Of a DNA stretch of 64,000 bases, positions 55,731-64,000 are shown one piece after another. The notes beneath the pieces are model-generated. The model was not told where the DNA came from, searched no databases, and saw nothing but the letters and a program-made list of their open reading frames with translations. Position 1 is the stretch's first letter. Every line of letters begins with the position of its first letter. Source of the stretch: Diplonema papillatum. Taxonomy: Eukaryota; Euglenozoa; Diplonemea; Diplonemida; Diplonemidae. The translations under genes were made by a program, and so were the position numbers. The stretch lies in the NCBI GenBank assembly GCA_030068145.1, contig JAPJBO010000599.1, positions 1-64,000 on the forward strand, read 5' to 3'.

Positions 55731-56595
55731 TTTGCTCAAGGCACCTGTCTCCCCTTGGGCTGAACAATTATTAGCTCCCGGTTTGACAGACGGAAGCCTC
55801 GCCTTTGTTTCTCGAAACAGTAAAAGAAAGATGGCACAGTGAGAAGGCGCACTGTCGCTTACCCCTGGTAACACCTTTTGCAAACACACAGCCAGACGGG
55901 CAATCTGCAGGTCCGTCAAAATATAACCCTGGAAAGAAGGAACGATATGGAACCAGCCGCACCTGTGTGTGTCGGCTGAGAAAGGCTGCATAACCACCAA
56001 ACGCAGTGGACCAAACAAGAGCAGACCTCCATTCACTTCTAAAAGCCTGCTGGGAGAACCAGCGAAAACTCGAGGGGGAAGGGCAGTGTCGAAACTACTC
56101 TTTTGGTTCTCGATTTTTTTTTTTTGCTGCGGCTCTCAGTTTCTTTTTCCGGACAAGAAAAAATGAGTAAACGATCACTAGTGTCGTTGGAGAACGCATA
56201 GTGCCAAGTGCGACAAGTTTGTTCTTCCACAATGAAAGGCGGACCGATTGGCTGTAAAGCGAATCGCCTGCTCGCCATGGTCGCAGGACCTTTCAGGTAC
56301 AATGTTGTTCCTGGGTCTTGAGCCTGAACGTCTTGAGGTGAAGCACAGGCGACACACTGTAATCTATACCTGCGTTGTCTGCCCGCAGGGGTGCCCGGTG
56401 GCTAGCCGGATCTTGCGTCGGAACCCCTGCGCTCCTTTTTTTTTTTTTGTTTTTTTTTGGAGAGTAACTCACGCTTTCCTCTAGACTGGGTTCTGGCTTA
56501 GAGGCGTTCAGCCATAATCCATCCAGTGGTAGCATCACGGCACTGTCCGATCGAACAACCGTAGATACCAGGGACTAGAAACGCCGCAGAACACC
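55731..56595. other. No gene seen
   Basis: No recognised repeats. Frames are under 110 codons; T runs at 56110 and 56437. Confidence 0.35.
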
Positions 56596-56740
56596 TTCTG
56601 GCAGCCTCGAACTCTTCTCAAACTTCTTCTTCTCCTGCTCGCGCAGCCTCTGTCTCCCTCCGTGCTCACAGAATCAAGAGGAGTAAACAGAAGAACCTCC
56701 CCAGGAACTGATCTGGTATCTGTTAGACTGGACTGATTTT
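56596..56740 (+). repeat. Repeat family F copy
   Basis: Blocks cagcytcgaactcttctcaa, ctcctgctcgcgcagcc, tctgtctccctccgtg, aagaggagtaaacagaagaa and gaactgatctgg. Further copies at 57595-57790, 62185-62400 and 62650-62800. Function unknown. Confidence 0.6.
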
Positions 56741-56747
56741 TTTTTAA

Positions 56748-57276
56748 ATCAGTATAATTCGTTGTCATTTACCCCCCCCCCCTAGACTTTACCCCCCCCC
56801 CCTGAAATTTACCACTTTTTTGGGATTTTCGATGTACACTGGGAAAAACAGTGTCTTTTACCCCCCCCCTGGAACGGTCACGGAACTGCCTGTGAAATGG
56901 GGTCTGCAGTGTTCACAAGGGGTCCGGGGCTCTTTCACAGGAGTTCCACAGCCGCTGTGGAGTTCCACCGCCGCTGTTCTGATGCAAAAGGAAAAGCTAG
57001 AGTGCTGAGCAGGCAGAAGTAGCAGCAGGATTCAGGGTCTTGCCATGGCCCAGCATCCACTTTTATGCCCCTAGCTTCACACTGTCCGGCCCCCCAGGTA
57101 GTCTCCCTGGTTAGAGGTGGCGATCATAAAGTAACCCTGCAGGTGCCCCAGGACAGTGTCCTTTACCCCCCCCTGGAGCCTCCTTTCCCCCCCCCCCCCC
57201 CTGGAAATTACCCCCCTCGGCCAAAATTTAGGCCTCAGGGGGGGGGGGGGGGTAAATGACAACGAATTATACTGAT
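56748..57276. mobile_element. TIR element with CAGTATAATTC ends
   Basis: 529 bp. The left end ATCAGTATAATTCGTTGTCA followed by tttacc and a C run is mirrored exactly at the right end (G run, ggtaaatgacaacg.. to ctgat). Inverted repeats are about 35 bp including the homopolymer. CAGTATAA-type ends are seen in some Tc1/mariner/pogo-like elements. Flanking AT on both sides could be a 2-bp duplication or part of the repeat. No frame inside is recognisable. Confidence 0.5.
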
Positions 57277-57290
57277 CCCTTTTTTTTTTT

Positions 57291-57482
57291 GTATAAGCAC
57301 CTGCTTTGTAGGAAACACTTGAGGAGGCTGCCAGCTGCAAAAGATCAAAGGAGGTAAATGTGCTGTAGGAAATACTTGAGGAGGCTGCCAGCTGCAAAAG
57401 ATCAAAGGAGGTAAATGTGCTGTAGCCCAGACGAAACACAGGCGAATCTGGGTTTAGTGGCGGGCGTAAGCGTTCGACAAAC
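57291..57482 (-). repeat. Repeat family D copy with internal tandem duplication
   Basis: The first about 52 bp after the T run (gtaggaaayacttgaggagg ... aaatgtgct) occur twice in tandem, at 57310-57364 and 57366-57425. Confidence 0.65.
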
Positions 57483-57807
57483 AACAACAAAAAGAATCAT
57501 GAAGGAGCCTAGGCACTCCCCCCGACCATGCAAAAGGGAGAGGCCACTCTAAAGAAACAAAGCAACACGCAAAGCTCCCGACGACAGATGCTGCGTCCCC
57601 ACAACACACAGTTCGGCAGCTTCGAGTTCTTCTCATGCTTCGTCTCTTGCTCGCGGCAGCTTCTGTCTCCCTCCGTGAAAATGAGAAGCCAAAAAAGCAA
57701 TGTACAACCCCCTGCTCACAGAATCAAGAGGAGTAAACAGAAGAACCTCCCCCTGGAACTGATCTGGCATCTGGTTCGACTGGACTGAATCTTTTTATAA
57801 TCCCCCC

Positions 57808-58093
57808 TTTTTTTTTTGTATGAGCACCTGCTTTGTAGGAAATGCTTGAGGAGACTGCCAGTTGCGATAGACAAAGAAGGTAAATGTGCTGTAGCCCACA
57901 CGAAACACAGGTAAATTTGGGTTTAGTGGCGGGCGTAAGCGTTCAACAAAAAAGACCCACTTTGTAGTTGTATTGTTTTCTCCCCCTCTAGCCTCCTTCG
58001 AAATGAGCACAAGGCAGTCCCTCGAGTATTTTTTGGAACAACATACCTCGCTGGACATGTCAGCAGGGATTATCCTGCATGGTTAAAAAATGA
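57808..58093 (-). repeat. Repeat family D copy adjoining the 491-aa frame
   Basis: Near-identical partner of 49688-49990. Its right end provides the last nine or so codons and the stop of the minus-strand 491-codon frame, so the insertion or rearrangement has replaced that gene's original 3' end. Confidence 0.7.
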
Positions 58094-59545
58094 TTTAGGG
58101 AGGAAGACTTTCATTCCCGAGGAGTTTCTCACGTGCCTCACACCAAGTTTTGTGAGTCGCGTTTGGAGGTTTGAAGTCAGTGTCCGAAGTTCGCGACGTC
58201 TATCTTCTTGGTCAACATTTCTTCTTCCGCATGTGAGGCACTTGTGAAAAAATACAGCACCGCAGCTTGCAATGTCAGGCTTCGCGTTACTTTTCGGTAG
58301 GCTGGCTTGTGCATTGCGCTTCCTGCCGAGTTCAAACTTCATGAGGTCGCGCTCGATGTGGTGTTGGTTGCACTTCGCTACAACAGCTTTTCTCTCCCCA
58401 TTCTCCCTCTCGAACGCTTCATCTGACAGGCAAAGCGGTGCTACATCCTCTGGATCAAACCAGTGCGATGCACTGTGGAAGTAAGTTCCTGCTTTGTGCC
58501 ACGTACTTCCCGGAAGCGCCCATTCCAGAATGACAATGACTGCGTGGAACGAGAGCAAACCAAGTACGAAGTACTTACTTTTGGATTGGCGCCAATGGTA
58601 GTACAATGGCACGTCGTTGTATCTGAAATAGACCAGGCACTCCAAAGCTTGGGAGATGAGCAGCTCGGATGAAACTGTCGAGTTGTGGAGCACCCAGCGC
58701 ACCATGTCCCTGGCCTGACTACCCGTTGCGTTTTTCTCGCTTTTTGCCACGCCCCGCTGCGCCTTCTGCCCGTTTGGGGACAGCCGAAACACTGCAGAGA
58801 TGATCCCCTTGATGTCGTGCAGAGGTGGACTTACTAAATAACAATCACCTTTTAGAGCGCTAATAAGGTGACAGTGGAACCCATGCTCGTGCAGTTCTTC
58901 GACAGAGAGTCGTTTGCACATGTACAGTTCCTTCAGCCAATTCGGTGCAGAGGTAGTACAGTACACGGAACGATGGCTTCTGCCCCCCATTCCTTTAAAG
59001 TAAGACCACTTGTCAAGGTGGTCGCCGTGTATCCGCAGGGGTGCGTTGGTGTCCGCTCGCAGTGCCTTGATCTCGTCGGGTAGCGAAAAGGCTGCCCAGC
59101 TCGAGTAATCCCGCTTCTGCTTGTCAACTGCAGTGAACAGCAAACTCGAACTATTCTTGTTCGTGATTCCCAAGGCCAGGCGGTACCTAGAACAGCACCG
59201 AAAAGCATTTCCCGGTGTGTAGCCGTCACCAACAAGAGCGAGTTGAACTGGCAGGTCGGACTTGTCTGCCATCGTGTCGTAGGCTGTCCAAAACACCCTC
59301 ACGAAGTTGCCAATCAGGCTGTCCGCCGTTTGTGTCAGCTCGGTTTCGCGCTTGCGCATCGCATCCCGGCTTACGCCCAGCGCTGGAGATCCTTCTCCCC
59401 GACTGGTGCTTTCTCGTCTGATCGCAGTGCCTAGTTCAGCACAATCGCGAATCGACATCCTTCTGCTGAATCGGGCCGCAGCGATGCCATCACCCACAGC
59501 TGAAGCAGACACATGTTCTGTTCTTTGACGTTTTGGCGCGCTCAT
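58070..59545 (-). CDS. Unrecognised 491-aa protein, possible element-encoded enzyme
   Basis: Uninterrupted 491-codon frame from ATG 59543-59545 (MSAPKRQRTEHVSASAVGDG). Acidic and His motifs that could form an active site are seen at 106-112 (GDGYTPG), 173-180 (HGDHLDKW) and 240-247 (PPLHDIKG). Near the C-terminus HKCLTC (434-439) may be half of a zinc-binding site. Asp-containing motifs at such spacing plus the neighbouring BED finger suggest a transposase-like protein. I cannot place it in a named superfamily, and the motifs are not proof of catalysis. The last residues (FFNHAG, stop) are encoded by a family-D repeat end, so the natural C-terminus has been lost or replaced. Confidence 0.65.
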   Translation of the reverse strand: MSAPKRQRTEHVSASAVGDGIAAARFSRRMSIRDCAELGTAIRRESTSRGEGSPALGVSRDAMRKRETELTQTADSLIGNFVRVFWTAYDTMADKSDLPVQLALVGDGYTPGNAFRCCSRYRLALGITNKNSSSLLFTAVDKQKRDYSSWAAFSLPDEIKALRADTNAPLRIHGDHLDKWSYFKGMGGRSHRSVYCTTSAPNWLKELYMCKRLSVEELHEHGFHCHLISALKGDCYLVSPPLHDIKGIISAVFRLSPNGQKAQRGVAKSEKNATGSQARDMVRWVLHNSTVSSELLISQALECLVYFRYNDVPLYYHWRQSKSKYFVLGLLSFHAVIVILEWALPGSTWHKAGTYFHSASHWFDPEDVAPLCLSDEAFERENGERKAVVAKCNQHHIERDLMKFELGRKRNAQASLPKSNAKPDIASCGAVFFHKCLTCGRRNVDQEDRRRELRTLTSNLQTRLTKLGVRHVRNSSGMKVFLPKSFFNHAG

Positions 59546-59835
59546 TTCTTCTCACACGATTTTTTCTGATTTTTTTTTTCAGCGCTTCTCCAGGATTTGC
59601 GTTTTCAGAATTTGGGGGTATGGCCTGGGGTTTGCGGAGGAATTAGAATAAAACAGGGGGGTCTCAACTGGACTCACTTCGGCTTTTCCTTCGCATCAGA
59701 CTCCTCTCTGTCGATATCTACTGCCTGTTCACCCGCCGCCCGTCGCTGAGCCACCCCATGGTGCTGAATGGATCTGGAGTTCTTCCCATCGTCGCACTTG
59801 TGGATGACCTTCAAATACGCTACCTTTACATTCGT

Positions 59836-60135
59836 CTATGTCTGCTTCATTTTCGCACCCTGTGCTGTCGTTTCGTCTTCCTTATTCTTCAGATCTGCAG
59901 CTGCCTTGTCCAGCTCGTGCTGCGCCCAAGTGCTTACGGTCTCCGGATACCGCGAGCAAGTGACTAGGTGATCCTTGACCCGTTTCATCGATGCTGCGGA
60001 AAACACGGCCTTGCAGTGATTGCACTGGTACCGTGTGTCCTCAACATGGGCCACGTATGCATGTGACCAACACTTCTCGCGCACCGTGGTGTTGTTTAAC
60101 TGAACTGGAAGGGACGAGAAACTGTAAACCAACAA
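59836..60135 (-). CDS. BED-type zinc-finger frame
   Basis: Encodes CWSHAYVAHVEDTRYQCNHC and on to DHLVTC: an aromatic residue, then C-x2-C and H-x3-C in BED-finger arrangement, followed by a charged helix. BED fingers are typical of hAT transposases and of genes derived from them. The open frame upstream of the finger starts only at a TTG at 60135. An ATG upstream (MAKRSSA, about 60158) would connect in frame if 29 bases with GT...AG ends were removed, a possible tiny intron. Downstream, another in-frame coding-like stretch (HGVAQRRAAGEQAVDIDREE, about 59675-59760) may be a further exon. It lies between the 312-aa and 491-aa frames, same strand. Confidence 0.5.
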   Translation of the reverse strand: MLVYSFSSLPVQLNNTTVREKCWSHAYVAHVEDTRYQCNHCKAVFSAASMKRVKDHLVTCSRYPETVSTWAQHELDKAAADLKNKEDETTAQGAKMKQT

Positions 60136-60392
60136 GCTGAACTCCTCTTCGCCATCGAAAATCCCAAAAAGTATGGCGACCGCGGAAACCCGCAGGGGGG
60201 GAAAAAAAAGTTCTGAACAGGACCCTGCAGGAAGTCCTGGCGCAAGCTTTTACGGAGCACAGAAAAGACTGCGCAATGCGAAAGCGAACCCGATAGAAAA
60301 GGTCACGATGAGAACCGGGTGGTTGCGAGCAATTGAAAAGCAGCAAGAGTGATGGTCAGAAGAAGATAGTACCGCCAGGGAGGGGGCAAATC

Positions 60393-61331
60393 TCACGAAC
60401 TAGAGTCGTCATCGTCGAAGAGGGCGCCTCTAGGTGGACCTTCCGGGCCTTCACCGTCCGAATCAGTCTTTGACTCCGGCACGGGAAGCTCCCATGTTTT
60501 CGCGTCCCTCTCGACGGTCGCTGTCACAACCTTTTCCACTTCTTCCGTAAGCGGCACGTACACCAACACGACACCGTTCTTGTCGACGACCTTTGGCGGT
60601 GCGTTCGGGCTCACTCGGAACTTCAGGGGGACGTTCACGGTGACTGGAAACGTCCCAGATCCGATGTCGGCGTCCCCGCCCACATCTCTTACAATGCTCA
60701 GGGACACCTTGTGCCCTGTCCTGCTTGGGGCCTCATCGCTTACGGAGCCCAACCCCGTCTCCAAGATGGTGACGTAGTCGGTGCCGACCTTCCCTCGTCG
60801 AACTTGCAGGGGGTACTTCTTCTTTGCTTCCGCGCCGGGGGCAATTTGCTGTACCGCCCCGCGGTAGATATCAGCGACGTTGGTTTCGAGGGTATAGCCC
60901 GGCAGAAGGGTCTTTTCGAGGACAGCGGCATGTGCTTTGTAGCCGGCTGCTCGCTTGTCAACCCTTGTACGCACGCAGATACCGTGGTACACGGTTTCGT
61001 TCGCCCCCCTCACTTTGTAAATCGAGGGAAGGTCATCCCCCCCTTCCCGCATCTCCTTCACCTCGGTTGCCTTCATCTCGACGGGTTTCCACTTGCCGGT
61101 GACCGCTTTCTGCAGGGCACCGTCCTTGTTGCTGCTGTTGGCTCCAGCAACCATCTTCTCGATGGTGCTCCTGAGAGCCGGCATCCGGATTTCACCTTCC
61201 GGGTCTTCTCTCAGGAACAGTGCCACAAAGGCATTGATGGCGTCGTTCCTCGGCACTTTGGGCGAGGAAGACTGCTCTTCTCTTTTGCGCTTCCCCGCTT
61301 TAGCTTCTGGTGTCTGCTGCTTCGCTGACAT
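60393..61331 (-). CDS. Unrecognised 312-aa protein, first frame of a three-frame cluster
   Basis: Uninterrupted 312-codon frame from ATG 61329-61331, in an A-purine leader (acaagcaATG), to a stop at 60393. The N-terminus is basic (MSAKQQTPEAKAGKRKREEQ) and nuclear-localisation-like. The middle is well-ordered alpha/beta in composition. The C-terminus is strongly acidic (DSDGEGPEGPPRGALFDDDD). No family recognised. Its start is similar in style to that of the 491-aa frame downstream on the same strand (MSA followed by a Lys/Arg cluster), which supports one functional unit. GC content and codon use are gene-like. It could be an element-encoded DNA-binding or accessory protein; that is inference. 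Confidence 0.65.
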   Translation of the reverse strand: MSAKQQTPEAKAGKRKREEQSSSPKVPRNDAINAFVALFLREDPEGEIRMPALRSTIEKMVAGANSSNKDGALQKAVTGKWKPVEMKATEVKEMREGGDDLPSIYKVRGANETVYHGICVRTRVDKRAAGYKAHAAVLEKTLLPGYTLETNVADIYRGAVQQIAPGAEAKKKYPLQVRRGKVGTDYVTILETGLGSVSDEAPSRTGHKVSLSIVRDVGGDADIGSGTFPVTVNVPLKFRVSPNAPPKVVDKNGVVLVYVPLTEEVEKVVTATVERDAKTWELPVPESKTDSDGEGPEGPPRGALFDDDDSSS

Positions 61332-61599
61332 TGCTTGTCTTTTTTCTTTTTCTTTTTGACTCTTACTATTTTAGAGTTTATCACAATGAGCTGAAGCAGT
61401 GATGGATGGCAGATTGGTAAGCACGCAAGTGAATGTAAATAGTAGCGTACGTAGATGGCCAGTAAACGACAGGTTTTCGTAAACTAAGCAGGGGGATGCC
61501 ACTTACACGCCAATACACGGCCCAGCGCTGCCCTAGTGCCATCTCTGGCGCGCGCAAGCCGCCACACCACCGCTAAACACAGGAATCTGCTATGCCACA

Positions 61600-61715
61600 G
61601 CATACAGCTGTATGCTTGTAGCATACAGCTGTATGCTACAGCATACAGGCTGTATGCTGTAGCATACAGGCTGTATGCTGTAGCATACAGGTAGTTTAGC
61701 ATACAGCCACAGCAT
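61600..61715. repeat. Palindromic GCATACAG/CTGTATGC array
   Basis: Six or more alternating copies of gcatacagctgtatgc-like units over about 115 bp, able to form a long hairpin or cruciform. It lies between the 312-aa gene promoter side and the family-E copy. No gene in 61332-61744. Confidence 0.75.
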
Positions 61716-61744
61716 ACAAGGACCCCTGTAAGTCCACCGTGTTT

Positions 61745-62159
61745 GGTACTTCAACCATTGGTGCTGCACACGGCAACCCCATGTCCGCTGTGCTCTGCGG
61801 AGTTTACTTAGCAGATTGCCACCGTAAAAAGAAGACAAGTCAGTGCTGCCTAGCGAGTCGCAGTCACAATCAGGGCGAGTGCCCTGAGTTTTTTAACTGA
61901 TTGCTCAGACACGGTTGTAGGGGCCTTCTCCCCGTGACGGATTCGCCTGTGCTCTAGTAGCACGGGTGGTCCTGGCTGTGACGAGCTACGAACAGCCGCC
62001 TGACAAACCAGACTCACACCGCAGTCCTGTCTGCAGACACTCAGGTTCCACGCTGATGATGGTCCGCCTTATGTGTCCGTGGCTTAAAGGACCGAAACAC
62101 GGCGCAGACGGGACCAGTGCGGTGTTGAGCACATACCCATTCCAAGCACGTTCTTGCAA
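61745..62159 (+). mobile_element. SINE-like retroposon, family E (longest copy)
   Basis: The longest family-E copy seen, about 415 bp, starting near acttcaaccattggtgctg and ending GCACGTTCTTGCAAT followed by a C run. A 5' fragment of the same sequence (cttcaaccattggtgctgc...) recurs at 42335-42420. A strongly diverged copy is at about 43432-43624, and very short 3' fragments are at 3855-3896 and 46727-46740. I could not define a target-site duplication here. Confidence 0.6.
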
Positions 62160-62184
62160 TCCCCCCCCGCCGCAGCACAGTATG

Positions 62185-62400
62185 GCAGCTTCAAGTTCTT
62201 CCCAAGCTTCGAACAAGTACAATAGTAAAACAAAACTGCGCACTTTTTCTCCTGCTCGCGGAGCCTCTGTCTCCCTCCGTGAAAAAGAGAAGCCGCGAAA
62301 CAACAAAATACGCTGGGAACCCCAGTTTACAAAACGAAGAGGAGTAAACAGAAGAACCTCCCAAGGATGCTGATCTGTCTGTTAAACCGTGCAGCAGTAC
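62185..62400 (+). repeat. Repeat family F copy
   Basis: Directly follows the family-E copy ending at 62159 and shares all F blocks. A second, shorter copy follows at 62650-62800. The A run and family-I copy (62549-62601) lie between them. No gene in 62400-63030. Confidence 0.6.
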
Positions 62401-63032
62401 AATTACGCAAACGCGGAAACATGTCAACAGCAAGTCCACTGAAAACCACAACGAAGCCTGTTTAGGACCCTTTTTTAGGCATCGCAGAAGATTCCAGTCT
62501 CATCCACCCATCGAAGAAAAAAAAAAAAAAAAAATGACCACAACGACGAAGGTCACCCGGAGACTTTAAAACCCCGGAGTTTCAAGCGAACTATAACTCT
62601 AAAAAAAGCGATATTTCACTCCAAAGCCCAGATCAAACAGCAAGCCGCCCTACTGCGGACGCTGCAGGACACCTTCTGGCAGCTTCGAACTCTTTTCAAA
62701 CTTCTTCTTCTCCTGCTCGCGCAGCTCTGTCTCCCTCCGTGAAAATGAGAAAAACCAAAAAAGCAATGTACGCGGGGAACCCCTGCTCACAGAATCATGA
62801 TAGGTGGCCGCTCTTGCTCCACAGCAAGTCCCGCATGCAGCTGGTGGCCATGTCCCGCAAGCTGAAAAACGCCACGCAAACTCAGCGCCGCCAAAAAGAA
62901 CTGAAGAATCTTCCCTGCTTCAACGGAAAAAGGAGAAAAAACTTTAACCAGCCTACTAGCTTGGGGGGGGGTCAGCTGTATGAAGCGTGCGTCGACAAAG
63001 TGGGGGTCATGCGCATAGATATGATGACTAAC

Positions 63033-63545
63033 CCAAGCCCTTCACTGACGCTGTTGTAGGCCCACTCGTCCCTTCGTTTCCCACTGACGCTGTTGTAGGC
63101 CCACTCGTCCCTTTCCCACTGACGCTGTTGTAGGCCCACTCGTCCCTTTGTTTCCCACTGACGCTGTTGTAGGCCCACTCGTCCCTTTGTTTCCCACTGA
63201 CGCTGTTGTAGGCCCACTCGTCCCTTTGTTTCCCACTGACGCTGTTGTAGGCCCACTCGTCCCTTTGTTTCCCACTGACGCTGTTGTAGGCCCACTCGTC
63301 CCTTTGTTTCCCACTGACGCTGTTGTAGGCCCACTCGTCCCTTTGTTTCCCACTGACGCTGTTGTAGGCCCACTCGTCCCTTTGTTTCCCACTGACGCTG
63401 TTGTAGGCCCACTCGTCCCTTTGTTTCCCACTGACGCTGTTGTAGGCCCACTCGTCCCTTTGTTTCCCACTGACGCTGTTGTAGGCCCACTCGTCCCTTT
63501 GTTTCCCACTGACGCTGTTGTTGGCCCACTCGTCCCTTCGTTTCC
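63033..63545. repeat. 39-bp minisatellite, about 13 units
   Basis: Units of 39 bp (cactgacgctgttgtaggcc, then cactcgtccctttgtttcc). The second and third units carry small deletions or changes and the last has ttggcc for taggcc; otherwise the array is almost uniform. Since 39 is a multiple of three and no unit has a stop in several frames, long frames appear on both strands; these are by-products. No gene is seen in 63546-64000, which ends with a family-I fragment (63729) and a family-K copy (63795-63882). Confidence 0.9.
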
Positions 63546-64000
63546 CGTAGCAGGCGTATGGCTTTCTTCGTTCTTTGTCCACCATGCCACCGCTATCCGG
63601 TACGACTTCGCTCTGCAGGCATTCGTTGCCGAACGGGGGTGTCTGCCCTCCCCCTGTGCACAAAATCTGGATACAGACCAGTTTACCAGTTCCGGGCTCG
63701 GGGGTCGAGGTCAGAGCTAGTACGCTGGTTAAACTTTAACTCTAAAAATAAAAAAGAAATACTTTATTTTTGGGAACCCCACCGATCACCACAAGCACGT
63801 ACTAAGCTGAACTCCACAAGCATACAAAAGGTCGAAAGACACCAATCTGTACGTCCATTCGGGATCGTCGGAAACACAAAAAAACCAATCTAGAGCAACA
63901 AAGAACTTCCCGGGAACTGATGTTCTGATCAGTGACCAATGTAGAACCTGGGGATACATTAACATTGGGAAATGACAGGGCAAATCAACTGAAACAACAG

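Noticed and set aside
62972-63720. Four long overlapping open frames on both strands over the 39-bp minisatellite
   Set aside because: The 39-bp unit is a multiple of three and lacks stops in several frames, so all frames stay open. The translations are pure 13-residue repeats that change frame at the degenerate units. No start, codon bias or non-repeat domain supports coding.
1-64000. Spliced-leader gene or known spliced-leader sequence
   Set aside because: I looked for the dinoflagellate-type leader (a GGCTCAAG ending) and other leaders that I know and did not find one. The family-I end resembles none of them well enough.

Overview
The window is nuclear-type DNA of a eukaryote, most likely a protist or alga. 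There are no prokaryotic operons. Coding islands are GC-rich and use the standard code, and they are isolated in long non-coding tracts full of A/T and G/C homopolymer runs, minisatellites and interspersed repeats. The gene products recognised (cold-shock-domain RNA-binding proteins with Arg/Asp/Tyr tails, and a three-finger CCCH RNA-binding protein) are eukaryotic. The lineage cannot be fixed from this window: the mix would suit a euglenozoan, an alveolate or another repeat-rich protist, and that is only a guess.

Layout. 0-8 kb: nested small DNA transposons, including Ac-like hAT elements with AAACGG-type subterminal repeats, foldback elements and a MITE. 8-20 kb: two copies (about 9.2-12.1 and 17.3-19.9 kb) of a segment carrying a frameshifted and an intact cold-shock gene. 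They are separated by direct repeats, decayed sequence and a minisatellite of roughly 30-bp units. 20-24.3 kb: tandem repeats, then a third, diverged cold-shock gene (23952-24323). 24-32 kb: SINE-like copies, a second MITE copy, nested duplications and a second hAT pair, one member of which is a large inverted dimer. 32.8-35.1 kb: the CCCH zinc-finger gene with decayed tandem copies of its 3' end. 35.5-58 kb: mostly short retroposon-like repeats, a mariner-like TIR element carrying two tRNA-like segments, an orphan open frame (42.5-43.25 kb), a hairpin repeat array (52.4-53.05 kb) and a third MITE copy. 58.1-61.3 kb: three co-oriented minus-strand open frames (312 aa, a BED zinc finger, 491 aa) that look like the coding part of a DNA transposon or another selfish element. 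61.3-64 kb: repeats and a 39-bp minisatellite.

Few host genes are present and nothing suggests a pathway. The cold-shock proteins and the CCCH protein would all act in mRNA binding or post-transcriptional control. The richest content is the repeat biology. Several families show target-site duplications or filled-versus-empty site pairs inside this one window, which gives direct evidence of past mobility.
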